NCBI GenBank assembly: GCA_945926705.1
Contig: CAMEMA010000038.1
Coordinates: 1 to 7,624 of the forward strand
Source of the DNA: an uncultured Clostridia bacterium
GTDB taxonomy: Bacteria > Bacillota > Clostridia > Oscillospirales > Acutalibacteraceae
DNA: 7,624 nt
Reading direction: 5' to 3'
Each line of letters opens with the position of its first letter. The first letter of the stretch is position 1. Below the pieces are notes generated by a model. It saw only the letters and a program-made list of their open reading frames with translations. It did no database searches and was not told where the DNA came from. Of the stretch, positions 6,312-7,624 are shown piece after piece. A program made the translations under genes and the position numbers.

Positions 6312-7412
6312 ATGAGTTTCGAATTTGACAACGATGCTGAAGAGATAGTAAAGATAAAGGTAATTGGTGTTGGCGGTGGCGGTGGAAATGCTGTAAATAG
6401 AATGGTAGATTCAGGTGTAAAATGCGTAGACTTTATCTGTATAAATACAGACAGACAAGCTTTACTGCGTTCTAAAGCAACGCATAAGATTCAGATAGGT
6501 GAAAAAATTACAAGAGGTAAAGGTGCCGGCTCAAAACCGGAAATCGGTCAAAGAGCAGCCGAAGAAAGCAGGGACGAAATAGTTGCGGCTATAAAGGGAG
6601 CCGACATGGTGTTTATAACTGCCGGAATGGGCGGAGGAACAGGAACCGGCGCCGCTCCGGTTGTAGCTCAGGTTGCCAGAGAAATGGGAATTTTAACAAT
6701 AGGTATAGTAACTAAACCTTTCGCTTTTGAAGGTCAAAAGAGAATGGAACAAGCCGAAAACGGTGTGGCCTTACTTAGAGAACAAGTAGACTCCTTAGTA
6801 GTTATACCTAACGAAAGATTAAAGCTTGCCAGTCAACAAAGAATAACTTTAATGAATGCCTTTATAGTTGCTGATGACGTTTTAAGACAAGGTGTACAGA
6901 GTATATCTGACCTTATACTGCTTCCCGGTTTGGTAAATTTGGATTTCGCAGATGTCACTTCAATAATGAAAGATGCAGGATATGCTCATATGGGTGTGGG
7001 ACGTGCTTCAGGTAAAGATAAAGCTGAAGTTGCGGCAAACATGGCTATTTCAAGCCCTTTACTCGAAACAGCAATAAACGGAGCAAAAGGTGTCATAATC
7101 AATGTAACAGCTTCTCCGGATATCGGACTTGACGAAATCGAAACTGCCTCTTCTCTAATAGCAAAACAAGCAGATAAAAATGCGAATATAATTTGGGGAG
7201 CCGCTTTTGATGAGGCTATGGATGATGAGATAAGTGTAACTGTTATAGCAACCGGATTTTCTAAGCGTGAATCGGAATTCCCTATTCCAAAGCCACAAAG
7301 ACCGGTAGAAAACCCGAGAAATTTCTCTTCAAATCAATCTAATGAAAAACAAAAAAATAATAACGACGATGATAGTTTTTATGATATCATGTCAATATTT
7401 AAAAACAGATAA
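6312..7412 (+). CDS. ftsZ: Cell division protein FtsZ
   Basis: FtsZ is the tubulin-like GTPase that polymerises into the Z ring at mid-cell and recruits the division machinery. The 366-residue protein is complete. Seen: the N-terminal Rossmann start KIKVIGVGGGGGNAVNRM (14-31), NTDRQAL (45-51), the tubulin signature GGGTGTG (107-113), the GTP-contacting PNERL (166-170), and the T7 synergy loop NLDFADV (209-215) with the conserved Asp residues that complete the neighbour's active site. The second domain ends near GFSKR (315-319). A short Asn/Gln/Lys-rich linker (about 320-350) leads to a C-terminal peptide, DIMSIFKNR (358-366), matching the usual D-I-P-x-F-L-R-x-R partner-binding tail in pattern. 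The start is ATG with AGGAGGAA at 6296-6303, 8 bases upstream. Two promoters precede it and a terminator follows. Neither ftsA/ftsQ nor the spoIIGA-sigE pair that often adjoins ftsZ in spore formers is present here. Confidence 0.98.
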   Translation: MSFEFDNDAEEIVKIKVIGVGGGGGNAVNRMVDSGVKCVDFICINTDRQALLRSKATHKIQIGEKITRGKGAGSKPEIGQRAAEESRDEIVAAIKGADMVFITAGMGGGTGTGAAPVVAQVAREMGILTIGIVTKPFAFEGQKRMEQAENGVALLREQVDSLVVIPNERLKLASQQRITLMNAFIVADDVLRQGVQSISDLILLPGLVNLDFADVTSIMKDAGYAHMGVGRASGKDKAEVAANMAISSPLLETAINGAKGVIINVTASPDIGLDEIETASSLIAKQADKNANIIWGAAFDEAMDDEISVTVIATGFSKRESEFPIPKPQRPVENPRNFSSNQSNEKQKNNNDDDSFYDIMSIFKNR

Positions 7413-7458
7413 ATATTCGGTTATTGGAAAATATAAATACATATCGAATTTATTTTAT

Positions 7459-7520
7459 CGATTTGCTCCGTATGGTTATTTTAAAAAAATATCTGCAAAA
7501 TTGATGTCACCGATTTGCTC
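7459..7520. repeat. Short direct repeat CGATTTGCTC downstream of ftsZ
   Basis: CGATTTGCTC occurs at 7459-7468 and again at 7511-7520. The second copy lies inside the terminator stem and loop; the first copy does not form a comparable hairpin. It may be a decayed duplicate of terminator sequence or chance. Confidence 0.4.
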
Positions 7521-7536
7521 GGTGATATTTTTATTT
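7504..7536 (+). terminator. Rho-independent terminator of ftsZ
   Basis: TCACCGA (7507-7513) pairs with TCGGTGA (7519-7525) around the loop TTTGC; the stem extends outward by a G-T and two A-T pairs (7504-7506 with 7526-7528), followed by TTTTATTT. It lies about 90 bases after the ftsZ stop. Confidence 0.9.
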
Positions 7537-7624
7537 GTGTAAATGGAAAGGAATAGAAATGGTAGAAGACCATATTATGTCAGATCACGTACATTTACTG
7601 TTATCAATTCCACCAAAATATAGC
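7526..7624 (+). pseudogene. tnpA: IS200/IS605-type TnpA transposase fragment, N-terminus missing, runs off window
   Basis: The frame open from 7526 (just after a TGA at 7523-7525) to the window end encodes LCKWKGIEMVEDHIM then SDHVHLLLSIPPKYS. Known: HUH-type Y1 transposases of the IS200/IS605 family carry a DHxHxLL block with the metal-binding HxH, followed by a P-x-K-x-S motif, preceded by about 50 N-terminal residues including a KYRRK-like segment. Seen: the H-V-H pair is at 7586-7594; the N-terminal segment is not found in any frame between ftsZ and here, and recognisable similarity starts at about 7535, inside the T run of the ftsZ terminator. An ATG at 7559 with AAAGGA at 7547-7552 could start a shortened product. 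The catalytic Tyr would lie beyond the window, so whether the 3' part is intact is unknown. The family assignment is firm from motif; the loss of the N-terminus is inferred. Confidence 0.8.

Noticed and set aside
7342..7542. 66-codon open frame overlapping the ftsZ 3' end and reaching the terminator
   Set aside because: It overlaps ftsZ in another frame, runs through the terminator hairpin and shows no family features. I also checked it for the missing transposase N-terminus and found no match.
1..7624. CRISPR array, tRNA, rRNA or defence/biosynthetic cluster
   Set aside because: I looked for regularly spaced repeats, tRNA-like cloverleaf sequence and known system genes on both strands and saw none; the window is mainly housekeeping genes.

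Overview
The window looks like a piece of chromosome from an AT-rich, low-GC Firmicute, most plausibly in the Clostridia/Tissierellia range. This rests on the strong AT bias, AGGAGG-type ribosome binding sites, extended -10 promoters, TTG start use, and the character of the SecA and FtsZ proteins. The genus cannot be fixed from the sequence alone. It is mainly a housekeeping region; I do not see a defence island, biosynthetic cluster or other convincing novel multi-gene system.

Layout, left to right. (1) Positions 1-753 (+) hold the 3' part of a gene for an apparently exported DUF1796-type papain-like cysteine peptidase, followed by a terminator. (2) secA (886-3501, -) converges on it, with its own terminator at 839-875 and a long leader. 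(3) A GNAT acetyltransferase (3765-4262, +) diverges from secA and meets gpsA tail to tail, the two stop codons overlapping as CTAA. (4) gpsA (4259-5224, -) most likely starts at a TTG inside the longest frame and has some unusual active-site motifs. (5) Upstream on the same strand, separated by a terminator, a small signal-peptide protein gene (5370-5912, -) has a strong promoter and ribosome binding site but is cut by an in-frame TAA. (6) An AT-rich 360-base divergent region carries two good tandem promoters for ftsZ. (7) ftsZ (6312-7412, +) is monocistronic and ends in a strong terminator. (8) Directly after that terminator lies a fragment of an IS200/IS605 HUH transposase without its N-terminus, running off the window end.

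Functionally, SecA is the export motor that would secrete the two signal-peptide proteins; GpsA supplies glycerol-3-phosphate for phospholipids; FtsZ builds the division ring. Most genes appear to be single transcription units, because strands alternate and terminators lie between them. The points most worth a second look are the interrupted exported-protein gene, the transposase remnant abutting the ftsZ terminator, the altered GpsA motifs, and the tandem ftsZ promoters.
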